13,037 nucleotides of DNA from Finegoldia magna (GTDB lineage: Bacteria; Bacillota; Clostridia; Tissierellales; Peptoniphilaceae), in the NCBI RefSeq assembly GCF_018371055.1, contig NZ_JAGYZD010000024.1:1-13037 (forward strand), in the 5' to 3' direction. Of this stretch, positions 12,889 through 13,037 are shown piece after piece. Numbering within the stretch: position 1 is the first letter of the stretch; each line of letters opens with the position of its first letter. The translations under genes were made by a program, and so were the position numbers. The notes under the pieces were generated by a model. The model searched no databases, was not told the DNA's origin, and saw only the letters and a program-made list of their open reading frames with translations.

Positions 12889-12912
12889 AGAAAAGCCACT
12901 TTTACGGTGGCT
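12889..12912 (-). terminator. Terminator of rplA (probably rplK-rplA)
   Basis: AGCCAC (12894-12899 on plus) pairs with GTGGCT (12907-12912) around a 7-nt loop, with a short interrupted U-run (TTTCTT) on the minus strand. The 6-bp stem and poor U-run suggest partial termination, which would let transcription reach the membrane-protein gene. Confidence 0.7.
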
Positions 12913-12928
12913 AAAAATTTCTTATATA

Positions 12929-13037
12929 TTATTCTTTTGCAAATTGTAATGGATTAACCTTGATTCCAGGGCCCATTGTTGAAGCAATTGTTAAAGATCT
13001 AATATATTTACCTTTTGATGAAGCTGGTTTTGCTTTC
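12929..13037 (-). CDS. rplA: 50S ribosomal protein L1, C-terminal fragment
   Basis: The last 35 codons plus stop of a gene that continues beyond the right edge. The translated end, [19 protein letters not shown] followed by TMGPGIKV, is the characteristic L1 C-terminus, ending in a short FAKE tail. L1 binds 23S rRNA at the mobile stalk by the E site and represses its own operon. The position upstream of rplJ-rplL fits the usual rplK-rplA-rplJ-rplL order, with one gene interposed. Confidence 0.96.
   Translation of the reverse strand, partial: KAKPASSKGKYIRSLTIASTMGPGIKVNPLQFAKE

Noticed and set aside
1..13037. CRISPR array, tRNA/rRNA genes, insertion sequence, toxin-antitoxin or defence genes
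   Set aside because: I read for these and saw no spaced direct repeats, cloverleaf sequence, transposase or small gene pair of that kind; all coding space is taken by recognisable housekeeping families.

Overview
The window is AT-rich, gene-dense bacterial chromosome. Ribosome-binding sites are strong and close to AGGAGG, promoters are sigma-A-like, and there is a T-box leader, an L10 leader, RNase M5 and a Veg protein. Together these indicate a low-GC Firmicute. The protein sequences and the assortment of genes look most like an anaerobic coccus of the Tissierellia (Finegoldia, Peptoniphilus or Anaerococcus type). That assignment is inference; no 16S gene is present. I see no insertion sequence, prophage, CRISPR array, tRNA or rRNA gene. 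Every gene except one lies on the minus strand, so the window reads biologically from right to left.

Right end (13037 to 10548), ribosomal protein block: the 3' end of rplA and its terminator, then an AI-2E-family membrane protein placed between rplA and rplJ. Next comes a strong promoter whose -35/-10 spacer is a perfect inverted repeat, an L10 autoregulatory leader with an attenuator hairpin, then rplJ, rplL and a terminator.

Middle right (10541 to 5742), methionine T-box operon: a promoter abutting the rplL terminator, a full T-box leader with AUG specifier, then metG, tatD, rnmV and ksgA with 1 to 4 nt junctions, followed by a small glutaredoxin. The operon joins methionyl-tRNA charging to a TatD hydrolase, 5S rRNA maturation and SAM-dependent 16S rRNA methylation, all under control of uncharged tRNA-Met.

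Middle (5714 to 3641): the single plus-strand gene, a DUF1858 CxxC protein, ends in a terminator back-to-back with that of the convergent glutaredoxin. It is divergent from the magnesium channel gene mgtE. Next is veg, behind two tandem consensus promoters and closed by a terminator.

Left (3636 to 269): a second operon made of a CPDC glutaredoxin-like gene, ispE, murI and an M18 aminopeptidase, with overlapping or nearly abutting genes. It feeds isoprenoid and peptidoglycan precursor synthesis. The last ~350 bp (1 to 348) hold no gene. They carry a terminator and up to three leftward promoters, one overlain by a perfect TTAGTA-N5-TACTAA palindrome of the type bound by the lipid regulator FapR, all pointing to a gene beyond the left edge.

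Most of the window is core housekeeping DNA. I found no convincing undescribed multi-gene system. The points worth a second look are regulatory: the FapR-like operator, the palindrome inside the rplJ promoter, the AI-2E gene inside the ribosomal cluster, and methionine control of RNase M5 and KsgA.
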